The notes beneath the pieces are model-generated. The model did not search any database, was not told the DNA's origin, and saw only the letters and a list, made by a program, of their open reading frames with translations. A stretch of DNA of 7,522 bases from the NCBI GenBank assembly GCA_009702205.1, contig WLIM01000052.1:1-7522 (forward strand), read 5' to 3'. The translations under genes and the position numbers were made by a program. The stretch comes from Actinomycetota bacterium (GTDB lineage: Bacteria; Actinomycetota; Actinomycetes; Nanopelagicales; Nanopelagicaceae). Positions 1-6,257 of this stretch are shown here, in pieces. Position 1 is the first letter of the stretch. Every line of letters begins with the position of its first letter.

Positions 1-35
1 GTTTTTCATCTTACTTTTTACTGCTTCCTAGTGAG

Positions 36-107
36 CTGGGGTACCAGGACTCGAACCTAGACTTACTGAACCAGAATCAGCAGGGCTGCCAATTACCCCA
101 TACCCCA
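36..107 (-). tRNA. tRNA-Gln (anticodon CUG)
   Basis: The minus strand folds by eye into a complete 72-nt cloverleaf. The 7-bp acceptor stem is TGGGGTA/TACCCCA, with U1-A72 as the first pair and G as discriminator. The D stem is GGGT/GCCC and the anticodon stem is GCTGA/TCAGT. The loop TTCTGGT places CTG at positions 34-36, so the tRNA reads CAG (Gln). A 4-nt variable region is followed by a T stem CTAGG/CCTGG with loop TTCGAGT. CCA is not encoded: the bases after the discriminator are CTC. The tRNA lies 36 nt downstream of the gltX stop on the same strand and is probably co-transcribed with it. In actinobacteria tRNA-Gln is normally first charged with Glu by GltX and then amidated by GatCAB. 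The U1-A72 pair fits that route but does not prove it, because tRNA-Gln of other bacteria has it too. Confidence 0.95.
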
Positions 108-143
108 AAATAATTTCAATTTCTTCGGCCAAAGGATACCCGA

Positions 144-1613
144 TTACTTTATTGAAGCTGCAATCCGCTCAAGGCTTCGAGTGCGACCAAGGAGTTCCAT
201 AGATTCAAATAATGGCGGTGAAATATGGCTTCCAGTCACTGCGATTCGAACTGCGCCAAAAGCGATACGGGGCTTTAATCCAAGCTCCTCAATTAGCGCA
301 CTCTTTAAGGCCACATGAATTGCTTCATGATCCCAATTTTCAAGCTTTGAAAGCACTTCGCTCACTTTTCGTAGAACTACTTGAGATTGTTCATCTTGAA
401 TCTTAGGAAGCTCCTCACTATCAACTGCGAAGTTAGCAACGAAGAGGAATTTGAGCATCTGTGAAACTTCAGCCAAGGTAGCAATGCGTTCTTGAATAAT
501 TGGCAAGGCACTAGAAACCACTTCTAGCTCTTCGGGCGTTCCAGTTATGACGCCATCTTTAATCAGGAATGGGGTGGTGCGCTTTAGTAATTCTTCAATT
601 GTTAGTTCGCGAATTTTGTCGCCATTGATTGCTTCAAGCTTCTTCATATCAAATCTCGCAGGGCTTGAATGAACGCGTTCTACAGTAAAGAGCTCAGTCA
701 ACTCTTTCATAGTTACATTCTCGCGATCATCGCCAGGTGACCAACCAAGCAGAGCTAAATAGTTGCAGATAGCTTCAGGCAAGAAGCCGCGTTCACGATA
801 CCAAGCAATTGATACTTCACCATTTCGCTTTGAAAGTTTCGCATTGTCTTGCCCCATAACGAATGGCAGGTGGGCAAAAGTTGGGTAATCCGATTCACCG
901 ACTCCCATGGCTTGATAAACCCGAATTTGGCGAGGGGTAGATGAAAGTAAATCTTCGCCGCGCAATACATGGGTAACTTTCATCATTATGTCATCTACTG
1001 CAACAGCCAATGTGTAAAGGGGTGAACCATCACCACGAACTAATACAAAATCTGGAACAAAGTTATGATCGAAAGTTACATCTCCGCGAATAGAATCTGT
1101 AAAAGTTGTTGAACCATCTGGCATACGCATACGCAAGACTGGCAATCTGCCTTCGCTCTTGTATCTAGCTAAATCTTCTGCACTAATTGTTCGACATTTG
1201 CCGTCATAACCAGGCGCAACATTTGCTGCCTTCTGTGCTTCACGGCGTGCTTCAAGTTCTTCTGAAGAGCAGTAACAATGATAGGCATCGCCTTGAGCAA
1301 GAAATTTTGCAGCCCACTGCGCATAAATATCTAAACGTTGGCTCTGCAAATATGGACCATATGGTCCGCCTACTTCAGGACCTTCATCCCAATTCAAACC
1401 CAACCATTTCAAAGTGTCTTGTGCGGCTTTTATATATTCATCGGTTACGCGTTCGCGATCAGTATCTTCTATTCTAAAAATAAATTGGCCACCAGTGTGA
1501 CGGGCATAAGCCCAATCAAAGAGCGCAGTTCGAATATTTCCAACGTGCAGATCCCCCGTTGGAGATGGTGCGAAGCGAACGCGGACAGGTTTGTTGGCAG
1601 TATTAGTTGGCAC
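144..1613 (-). CDS. gltX: Glutamyl-tRNA synthetase (class I, probably non-discriminating)
   Basis: Cytoplasmic enzyme that joins glutamate to tRNA-Glu using ATP; in actinobacteria it usually also mischarges tRNA-Gln for later amidation. With the start chosen here the protein has 489 residues, normal for bacterial GltX. The class I signatures are visible: FAPSPTGDLHVGN with the HIGH-type HVGN at residues 23-26, RIEDTD at 47-52, and KLSKR (KMSKS loop) at 259-263. Residues C113, C115 and C140 resemble the zinc site of some GluRS, although the fourth ligand is not evident. The helical anticodon-binding region fills the C-terminal third. The start is GTG at 1613, with an AAGG Shine-Dalgarno-like site 9 nt upstream and an 11-nt overlap with the preceding gene. 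An in-frame TTG at 1652 would add 13 residues of unconserved-looking sequence, overlap the upstream gene by 50 nt and lacks a good ribosome site. tRNA-Gln follows 36 nt after the stop. Confidence 0.95.
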   Translation of the reverse strand: MPTNTANKPVRVRFAPSPTGDLHVGNIRTALFDWAYARHTGGQFIFRIEDTDRERVTDEYIKAAQDTLKWLGLNWDEGPEVGGPYGPYLQSQRLDIYAQWAAKFLAQGDAYHCYCSSEELEARREAQKAANVAPGYDGKCRTISAEDLARYKSEGRLPVLRMRMPDGSTTFTDSIRGDVTFDHNFVPDFVLVRGDGSPLYTLAVAVDDIMMKVTHVLRGEDLLSSTPRQIRVYQAMGVGESDYPTFAHLPFVMGQDNAKLSKRNGEVSIAWYRERGFLPEAICNYLALLGWSPGDDRENVTMKELTELFTVERVHSSPARFDMKKLEAINGDKIRELTIEELLKRTTPFLIKDGVITGTPEELEVVSSALPIIQERIATLAEVSQMLKFLFVANFAVDSEELPKIQDEQSQVVLRKVSEVLSKLENWDHEAIHVALKSALIEELGLKPRIAFGAVRIAVTGSHISPPLFESMELLGRTRSLERIAASIK

Positions 1614-2394
1614 GAGGCGATACCTTATTAGAAAGTGAGCCAATTCCCTCAATCGTCACAACAACCTCGGCTCCTGCAGGCATTGGTCCAATTCCAGCGG
1701 GCGTTCCGGTCAGAATTACATCACCTGGAAGAAGCGTCATCACTGAAGAGACAAATTGGATTATTTCTGGAATCTTGAAGTTCATTGATGAGAGCGGCTC
1801 TGACTGCTTTATTTCACCATTTAGCGTTGTGATGATTTTCTGTGATCCAGGTTCAAATTCTGTTTCAATCCAAGGACCAAGTGGACAGAATGTGTCAAAA
1901 CCTTTAGCCCGATTCCATTGACCATCTACTTTCTGCAAATCTCGAGCAGTAACATCATTAGCAATTGTGTAACCAAAAATTACATCTGAAACTTTCTCCG
2001 CAGGAACATCTTTACAGATTCGACTTATAACTATTGCTAGTTCACCTTCAAAATCGACACGTTCACTCATGCGTGGCCATTGGATTGTGTCATTTGGACC
2101 TATGACTGAAGTGTTCGGTTTCAAGAAAATTACTGGCACCTTTGGAACATCAGAACCCATCTCGGCCGCATGATCTGCATAGTTCTTTCCAACGCAAACA
2201 ACTTTGCTCCGCGGAATAACAGGGGCTAGCAATCGAACGTCGGCTAGAGCTACCTTCGATTCCGTTGGAACTATTCCAGAATAAATTGGATCGCCACGTA
2301 GAACTAAAATTTGATCTTGTTCATTTAGGACTCCGAAAAGTGGATCACTTCCCAGGCCCGCGCTTGAATTTGGGGAAAATCTTACGATTCGCAT
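1603..2394 (-). CDS. Fumarylacetoacetate hydrolase (FAH) family enzyme
   Basis: A 263-residue protein of the FAH superfamily, which cleaves or isomerises 2-oxo/enol dicarboxylic acids, for example acylpyruvates, fumarylpyruvate or hydroxyheptadiene-dioate. The family core is clear: VCVGKNYADHAAEMG at 66-80, the divalent-metal acidic residues E116 and E118 in FEGELAIVI, D147 in ANDVTARD, K164-G165-F166-D167 near the substrate pocket, and LTGTPAGIG at 228-236. The N-terminal ~60 residues form the small domain common to the single-domain catabolic and YcgM-like members. The ATG start at 2394 is preceded by AGAAGG, 12 nt upstream. The stop overlaps the gltX start by 11 nt, so the two are probably translationally coupled. 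An FAH gene beside gltX is also found in Mycobacterium tuberculosis (Rv2993c-Rv2992c), so the pairing is old. The substrate cannot be read from sequence; a housekeeping metabolite-repair role is possible, but this is inference. Confidence 0.88.
   Translation of the reverse strand: MRIVRFSPNSSAGLGSDPLFGVLNEQDQILVLRGDPIYSGIVPTESKVALADVRLLAPVIPRSKVVCVGKNYADHAAEMGSDVPKVPVIFLKPNTSVIGPNDTIQWPRMSERVDFEGELAIVISRICKDVPAEKVSDVIFGYTIANDVTARDLQKVDGQWNRAKGFDTFCPLGPWIETEFEPGSQKIITTLNGEIKQSEPLSSMNFKIPEIIQFVSSVMTLLPGDVILTGTPAGIGPMPAGAEVVVTIEGIGSLSNKVSPRAN
1623..1627 (-). promoter_or_regulatory. Ribosome binding site supporting the gltX GTG start
   Basis: On the minus strand TAAGG lies 9 nt before the GTG at 1613, inside the 3' end of the preceding fumarylacetoacetate-hydrolase-family gene. 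It favours GTG at 1613 over the in-frame TTG at 1652. The match is short, so the support is moderate. Confidence 0.5.
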
Positions 2395-2421
2395 GTCGCG
2401 ATTCTACCTTCTGATACTTGC

Positions 2422-2742
2422 TCAGAGCGAAAGCAGTTCATCCTTATCGCTTGCGAAATAAATATTGGCCGTTGAATCTTCGCCATTTATAACTGAAATG
2501 CTTGTTTGTGCTGGCTTTTCACCGCAAATAACAATCGCTTCGATGCCATTAATTGAACTTGCTTTTGCCACAACCAAAACTGCAAGTAGCGCATCAACTT
2601 GAAGTGCCCCGCTTTTTACTGGAATCGCGACGTAAGTTCGTCCGGTGTTATCTCGAAGCGCGGCAGCAGAGTTTGAATTGCTACGTGCCATCGTCGCTTT
2701 TGCAAGTGTAAGTAACTTTAAATCTTCGGGATTACTGCTCAA
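2422..2742 (-). CDS. Cytidine-deaminase-like protein lacking zinc ligands
   Basis: A small protein of 106 residues. Its position directly after a CorC/HlyC gene matches the short cytidine-deaminase-like genes found there in actinobacteria (Rv2365c in M. tuberculosis lies between the CorC homologue and era). The segment at 29-42, LRDNTGRTYVAIPV, resembles the beta-hairpin of cytidine deaminases (A-x-x-D-x-x-G-x-x-Y-x-G), and residues 48-63 could be the following helix. The catalytic parts are missing: there is no C/H-A-E motif, no PCxxC, no histidine at all and a single cysteine (C73 in CGEKP). It therefore cannot bind zinc in the usual way and is unlikely to be a deaminase. The start is TTG at 2742, overlapping the upstream gene by 11 nt, and is supported by a strong ribosome binding site. 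The cellular role is unknown. Reality of the gene is fairly sure from synteny and the ribosome site; the fold assignment is less so. Confidence 0.78.
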   Translation of the reverse strand: MSSNPEDLKLLTLAKATMARSNSNSAAALRDNTGRTYVAIPVKSGALQVDALLAVLVVAKASSINGIEAIVICGEKPAQTSISVINGEDSTANIYFASDKDELLSL

Positions 2743-3715
2743 GAACGCTCTCCCCTTCTTCGATAATTCTTTCGGCTAAAACTGTCGCAATTCTATGGCG
2801 ACGCCCCACTGGGCGTTCTGCAGTTAACTTCACGCCAGCTACTGAAATCGTGCTGCCTGGAATTGGCACACGACCCAGAGTTTTAGCAAGTAGACCGCCG
2901 ATGCTGTCCACATCTTCACGATCGGATTCTGGTATTTCAATTTTAAAATTTTGTGCGAAATCCTCGATGTGAAGTCTTGCTGAAAGTCGTGCACTATTTT
3001 CAGAGAGCCATTCAATTTCTAACTCGTCATCATCATATTCATCTGCAATTTCGCCAACAATTTCTTCAAGAATATCTTCAATAGTGATCAGTCCTGCGGT
3101 GCCACCGTACTCATCAACCACAACTGCCATATGGATTTGATCGCGCTGCATCTCTTTTAATAATTCAGCTGCGGTCTTTGTTTCTGGCACAAAAGTCGCT
3201 TTTCGAATATGTTCAACCACATTCTCAGTCTGTTCGGATTCGCGATGTTCATGTGTACGACGTGCCAAATCTTTCACATATGCAATACCGATTACATTGT
3301 CTAGATTCTCATCAATCACTGGAATACGAGTGAATCCAGAACGAAGAGCGAGTGAGAGCCCTTGGCGAAGAGTTTTATTTCCTTCAATCCAGACCATATC
3401 GGTTCTTGGAACCATTAATTCCCGAACTAAGGTATCCCCCAATTCAAAAACGGATTGGATCATTTCGCGCTCTGATTCTTCTACAAGTCCATGTTGACTC
3501 GCTTGATCGACAGCTTCGCGCAACTCTTCTTCATTTGAAAATTGTCCGGCACGCAATTTAAAGCCTGCCTTGCGCAGAGTTGTTACAAGTGAGTTGGGAA
3601 GGATCGCGATAACTCTCGCAAAATCTAAGTTGTGGGTCTTGCCAAAGGTGCGCCCAATATAAAAACCTATGACTAGCCAGATAATCCCATCGAGTAAGAA
3701 CTTCAGGGTCTTCAT
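2732..3715 (-). CDS. CorC/HlyC-type CBS-domain protein without DUF21 membrane domain
   Basis: A 327-residue member of the family annotated as hemolysin / magnesium-cobalt efflux CorC. The N-terminus has one hydrophobic helix (about residues 5-22) and a linker. A CBS pair follows at about 95-220, with the signatures VRELMVPRTDM at 97-107 and DEYGGTAGLITIEDILEEIVG at 201-221. An acidic stretch (226-233) leads into the C-terminal CorC_HlyC domain at about 235-312, with DSIGGLL at 270-276. Actinobacterial relatives such as Rv2366c are usually about 430 residues and begin with a multi-helix DUF21/CNNM transport domain. That domain is absent here, and ybeY occupies the DNA directly upstream, so it is not hidden by a wrong start. 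The product may be a membrane-anchored regulator rather than a transporter; this is inference. The ATG overlaps the ybeY stop as ATGA (4 nt), and the 3' end overlaps the next gene by 11 nt. Confidence 0.9.
   Translation of the reverse strand: MKTLKFLLDGIIWLVIGFYIGRTFGKTHNLDFARVIAILPNSLVTTLRKAGFKLRAGQFSNEEELREAVDQASQHGLVEESEREMIQSVFELGDTLVRELMVPRTDMVWIEGNKTLRQGLSLALRSGFTRIPVIDENLDNVIGIAYVKDLARRTHEHRESEQTENVVEHIRKATFVPETKTAAELLKEMQRDQIHMAVVVDEYGGTAGLITIEDILEEIVGEIADEYDDDELEIEWLSENSARLSARLHIEDFAQNFKIEIPESDREDVDSIGGLLAKTLGRVPIPGSTISVAGVKLTAERPVGRRHRIATVLAERIIEEGESVLEQ
2750..2758 (-). promoter_or_regulatory. Strong Shine-Dalgarno site for a TTG start
   Basis: GAAGGGGAG on the minus strand lies 7 nt before the TTG at 2742 and inside the last codons of the CorC-like gene. 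It is one of the best purine-rich ribosome sites I see in the window, and it decides the non-ATG start of the deaminase-like gene. It suggests independent initiation in addition to coupling with the overlapping upstream stop. Confidence 0.7.
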
Positions 3716-4152
3716 CTTTGATTACGCCAATCCGCTAGGGTTTTATCTTGTAGATCAAACATAACTTTATGTTCGTCAGGTTGAACGTGATCGAATCCCA
3801 GCAAGTGTAGAACGCCATGAACTGTAAGCAAAGAAATCTCATCAGCTACCGAATGAGTTGTCGCTTGCTTAGCTGCGAATTGTGGGCAAATAACGATATC
3901 GCCAACAATTCCAGGTCCATCACTTGCCGAAAATGGTTTCATCTCATCCATCGGAAACGAGAGCACATCTGTTGGTCCAGGTAAATCCATCCACTGCACG
4001 TGCAATTTAGTAATTTCATCCTCATCAACCAGAGTTATTCCAAGATCAGAATCTGGATGGATTCCCATTTTGTCTAAGGTAAACGCAGCTACTTCAACAA
4101 TTTCATCTTCATTGCATGCAGCTCCGCTGTTATTAGCAATTTCTATTCCCAT
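3712..4152 (-). CDS. ybeY: Endoribonuclease YbeY (rRNA maturation)
   Basis: A metal-dependent single-strand endoribonuclease involved in 16S rRNA 3'-end maturation and, in several bacteria, ribosome quality control. The protein has 146 residues, close to the family norm of 150-180. The diagnostic H3xH5xH motif appears as HGVLHLLGFDH, with H112, H116 and H122 as zinc ligands. Upstream, TDVLSFPMDE (61-70) and GDIVICP (84-90) are the usual conserved strands. The ATG at 4152 starts 5 nt after the phoH stop, and the TGA overlaps the following ATG by 4 nt. The phoH-ybeY pairing is widespread and fits a joint role in RNA metabolism. Confidence 0.96.
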   Translation of the reverse strand: MGIEIANNSGAACNEDEIVEVAAFTLDKMGIHPDSDLGITLVDEDEITKLHVQWMDLPGPTDVLSFPMDEMKPFSASDGPGIVGDIVICPQFAAKQATTHSVADEISLLTVHGVLHLLGFDHVQPDEHKVMFDLQDKTLADWRNQR

Positions 4153-4157
4153 GGGAA

Positions 4158-5174
4158 TTAGCGATCACCGCTTCCAGATCTAATTGATCTAGTTACATTT
4201 GGTGGAATAACTTTTCCAGCATCATGGCGGCCGTAGGCATTAACGATTTCGCCGACAAGACGATTTCGAACAACATCTTCCGAATCAAGGGCAATAAAAG
4301 ATATGTCATCTACGCCATCAAGAATTTCGTGAACAATCTTTAACCCTGATTGCGCTCCATGCGGCAAATCGACCTGTGTTGTATCGCCAGTGATAACCAT
4401 CTTTGAACCAAAGCCCAGGCGAGTTAAGAACATCTTCATCTGTTCGGCAGAAGTATTCTGCGCTTCATCGAGAATAATAAAAGCATCATTGAGTGTGCGC
4501 CCACGCATATAGGCCAACGGGGCAATTTCAATAATTCCAGATTGCATTAATCGTGGAATTGAATCTTGATCAATCATGTCGTGTAGGGCATCAAATAGCG
4601 GTCTTAAATATGGATCAATCTTCTCCTGCAGCGTTCCTGGTAAAAATCCAAGACGTTCTCCTGCTTCAACCGCAGGTCTTGTGAGAATAATTCGATTTAC
4701 TTGTTTAGATTGCAGGGCTTGAATTGCCTTAGCCATTGCTAAGTATGTCTTACCTGTTCCTGCAGGGCCAACGCCAAAAGTGATTGTGTTCTCGTCTATA
4801 GCCTCGACGTAACGCTTTTGATTAGCAGTCTTTGGGCGAATAGTTTTTCCGCGATTGCTCAAAATGTTTAGTGATAAAACTTCTGCTGGATGATCAGCAG
4901 GTTCGTGATTGAACATCTCTATCGATCTCAAAATTGCGTCGCTATTTAGATTCTGACCGGCACGTAGTAGAACCAAGAGTTCGCGAACTAAAGCTTCAAA
5001 TTTTGTAATTTGGGCGAGATCGCCGCCAGCAAAAATTTCATTGCCGCGAACAGTTATTGAAATATCAGGGAAAGTTTTTTCAAAGATTCGCAGGTGTGCA
5101 TCTTGGGCACCGACAAGTGCGACCATCGGAATGGCTGTTGGCACTGTTATAAGTGCGGTTTTATTCGAATCCAT
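4158..5174 (-). CDS. phoH: PhoH-family ATPase (PhoH-like protein)
   Basis: A cytoplasmic P-loop ATPase of 338 residues, the usual size for PhoH/YbeZ. The N-terminal ~100 residues form the small alpha/beta domain typical of the family. The ATPase domain follows, with Walker A GPAGTGKT at 136-143, the conserved LTRPAVEAGERLGFLPG at 164-180, Walker B FIILDEAQN at 232-240, and TGDTTQVDLP at 262-271 as the sensor-like motif. There is no PIN domain, so this is the short PhoH and not the PhoH2 toxin-linked form. PhoH/YbeZ is thought to act with YbeY in RNA processing, possibly as a helicase; its exact activity is unsettled. The ATG at 5174 has AGTAGGA 9 nt upstream. The gene starts 17 nt after the HIT stop and ends 5 nt before ybeY. 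Confidence 0.95.
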   Translation of the reverse strand: MDSNKTALITVPTAIPMVALVGAQDAHLRIFEKTFPDISITVRGNEIFAGGDLAQITKFEALVRELLVLLRAGQNLNSDAILRSIEMFNHEPADHPAEVLSLNILSNRGKTIRPKTANQKRYVEAIDENTITFGVGPAGTGKTYLAMAKAIQALQSKQVNRIILTRPAVEAGERLGFLPGTLQEKIDPYLRPLFDALHDMIDQDSIPRLMQSGIIEIAPLAYMRGRTLNDAFIILDEAQNTSAEQMKMFLTRLGFGSKMVITGDTTQVDLPHGAQSGLKIVHEILDGVDDISFIALDSEDVVRNRLVGEIVNAYGRHDAGKVIPPNVTRSIRSGSGDR

Positions 5175-5183
5175 TAGGCGAAA

Positions 5184-5190
5184 TCCTACT
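5184..5190 (-). promoter_or_regulatory. Ribosome binding site of phoH
   Basis: AGTAGGA on the minus strand lies 9 nt before the phoH ATG, in the 17-nt gap after the HIT gene. It supports the ATG at 5174 as the start. Confidence 0.5.
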
Positions 5191-5191
5191 T

Positions 5192-5527
5192 TTAACCTGG
5201 TGGCCAGGCGAACTGACGGCCACCTAAAAGATGAAGGTGAGCGTGGAAAACGCTCTGCCCAGCGCTAGCCCCGGTATTAAAGACGCTTCTATAACCATCC
5301 AACTCGCGTTGTGCGGCAATGCTTGCGGCAGCATTGTGCATCTCGGCTGAAATCTCTGGTGCATTGGATGCAAGCTCCGCAGCATTTTCAAAATGCTTTT
5401 TTGGAATTATTAATACGTGTGTCGGTGCTTGTGGCGAAATATCATTTATCGCAAAAACTTCATCGCCTTCAAATACGAAATCAACTGGAATTTCGCCTGT
5501 GGCCATTTTGCAGAACAAGCAACTCAT
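5192..5527 (-). CDS. HIT-family (HINT-type) nucleotide-binding protein
   Basis: A small cytoplasmic hydrolase of 111 residues from the histidine-triad superfamily. HINT proteins cleave nucleoside phosphoramidates such as AMP-lysine. The triad is H95-x-H97-x-H99 in HAHLHLLGG. CLFC at 3-6 together with H45 (KKHF) matches the structural zinc site of HIT proteins that start with S-C-x-F-C. GEIP at 11-14 and the strand THVLIIPKKH at 36-45 are also typical. The start is ATG at 5527, 7 nt after the rsmE stop, with GGTGA just upstream. An in-frame TTG at 5548 would add seven residues ahead of the conserved MSCLFC and overlap rsmE, so it is rejected. The position between rsmE and phoH is also known in other actinobacteria. 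The natural substrate cannot be predicted. Confidence 0.93.
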   Translation of the reverse strand: MSCLFCKMATGEIPVDFVFEGDEVFAINDISPQAPTHVLIIPKKHFENAAELASNAPEISAEMHNAAASIAAQRELDGYRSVFNTGASAGQSVFHAHLHLLGGRQFAWPPG

Positions 5528-5534
5528 TTCGAAA

Positions 5535-6257
5535 TCACCATCTCCCAATCAAAGCAGATACTGCACTCAAAGCGGCGCCACCAGCATGGGCGCTTCGGAA
5601 AACTTCTGGCCCAAGGCCCACAATATGAGCACCAGCGCTTTGGAGTATTCCTAATTCGCTATCAGTTATTCCGCCTTCAGGACCGATCACAATAATTATC
5701 TCGGATAAGCCAGCGAAATCCTTAGTTACTACTTCTGACAATTTTCTAGTTGCTGATTCATGCATCACGAGGATTGCACCAGTTTCACTTTCGATTTCAA
5801 GTAATTCCGAAAGTGAGAGCTCTTCAATTATTTCTGGAACTCTAAATCTACGAGATTGCTTTGTCGCAGCTATCGCTGCGCTCTGCCATTTGGAAAGTGA
5901 ATCTTTCTGCCATTTAGAAATGCTGCGATCGGCCTGCCAAGGAATTATTAAATCAACGCCAGATTCAACCAAGATTTCAATTGCTTCTTTAACTCGATCT
6001 GATTTAGGAAGTCCCTGGACAACTACAAGTTTTGGCGACTTGATACTTTGATATCCGCGCTCTAAGACCTGGGCCGAAAGTGACTTCTTATCTATTTTAG
6101 AAACAGTGGCGCGAACCCAATTGCCATCTCCATCTGAAACTAAAATTTCCTCACCGATTTTGACTCGCAATACTTTGATGGCGTGATGAGCCTCATCGCC
6201 AGCGACTTCTACAGTTTGGGAATCGCTAAGTTTTTCAACTAAAAACAGCGTCAACAT
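5535..6257 (-). CDS. rsmE: 16S rRNA (uracil1498-N3)-methyltransferase RsmE
   Basis: A SPOUT-class methyltransferase that methylates U1498 of 16S rRNA in the 30S subunit, using S-adenosylmethionine. Its 240 residues match the family. The N-terminal PUA-like RNA-binding domain (about 1-70) includes EAHHAIKVLRVKIGEE at 22-37. The trefoil-knot domain follows, with QGLPKSDRVKEAIE at 81-94, AATKQSRR at 130-137, IGPEGG at 191-196 and LGPEVFRSAHAGGAAL at 215-230. The last motif departs from the proteobacterial LGxRILRxETA, but variation here is known in actinobacteria. The ATG at 6257 follows the dnaJ TAA directly (TAAATG) with only a weak ribosome site, so initiation probably depends on ribosomes finishing dnaJ. 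The stop lies 7 nt before the HIT start. Confidence 0.95.
   Translation of the reverse strand: MLTLFLVEKLSDSQTVEVAGDEAHHAIKVLRVKIGEEILVSDGDGNWVRATVSKIDKKSLSAQVLERGYQSIKSPKLVVVQGLPKSDRVKEAIEILVESGVDLIIPWQADRSISKWQKDSLSKWQSAAIAATKQSRRFRVPEIIEELSLSELLEIESETGAILVMHESATRKLSEVVTKDFAGLSEIIIVIGPEGGITDSELGILQSAGAHIVGLGPEVFRSAHAGGAALSAVSALIGRW

Noticed and set aside
1..35. Possible second tRNA or terminator after tRNA-Gln
   Set aside because: The 35 nt left before the window edge form no stem-loop or tRNA half that I can recognise; a tRNA-Glu could lie beyond the edge but cannot be seen.
108..143. Possible terminator or separate tRNA promoter between gltX and tRNA-Gln
   Set aside because: No stem-loop followed by a T tract is visible. 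The nearest promoter-like boxes (TTGCAG and TATCCT on the minus strand) have a poor -10 and a 19-nt spacing, so no call is made.
212..406. Plus-strand open frames opposite gltX and other genes (also 1187-1631, 1607-1921, 3297-3561, 5041-5268, 5311-5695, 6940-7194)
   Set aside because: All lie antisense within well-supported conserved genes, have no recognisable domains and show low-complexity or unnatural composition; they are frame shadows.
755..970. Minus-strand 71-residue frame within gltX
   Set aside because: It overlaps, in another frame, the region encoding the conserved KLSKR loop of gltX and shows no domain.
1354..1367. Perfect 14-bp palindrome GGACCATATGGTCC
   Set aside because: It lies inside gltX and encodes the repeated Gly-Pro-Tyr of the conserved GGPYGPY motif, so the protein sequence explains the symmetry; no spacer, paired copy or regulatory context supports an operator.
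1614..1652. N-terminal extension of gltX starting at TTG 1652
   Set aside because: It adds 13 residues not expected in GluRS, overlaps the FAH gene by 50 nt and lacks a ribosome site; GTG at 1613 has AAGG at 9 nt.
5528..5548. N-terminal extension of the HIT protein starting at TTG 5548
   Set aside because: The conserved family start MSCLFC begins at the ATG at 5527, and the extension would overlap rsmE by 14 nt.
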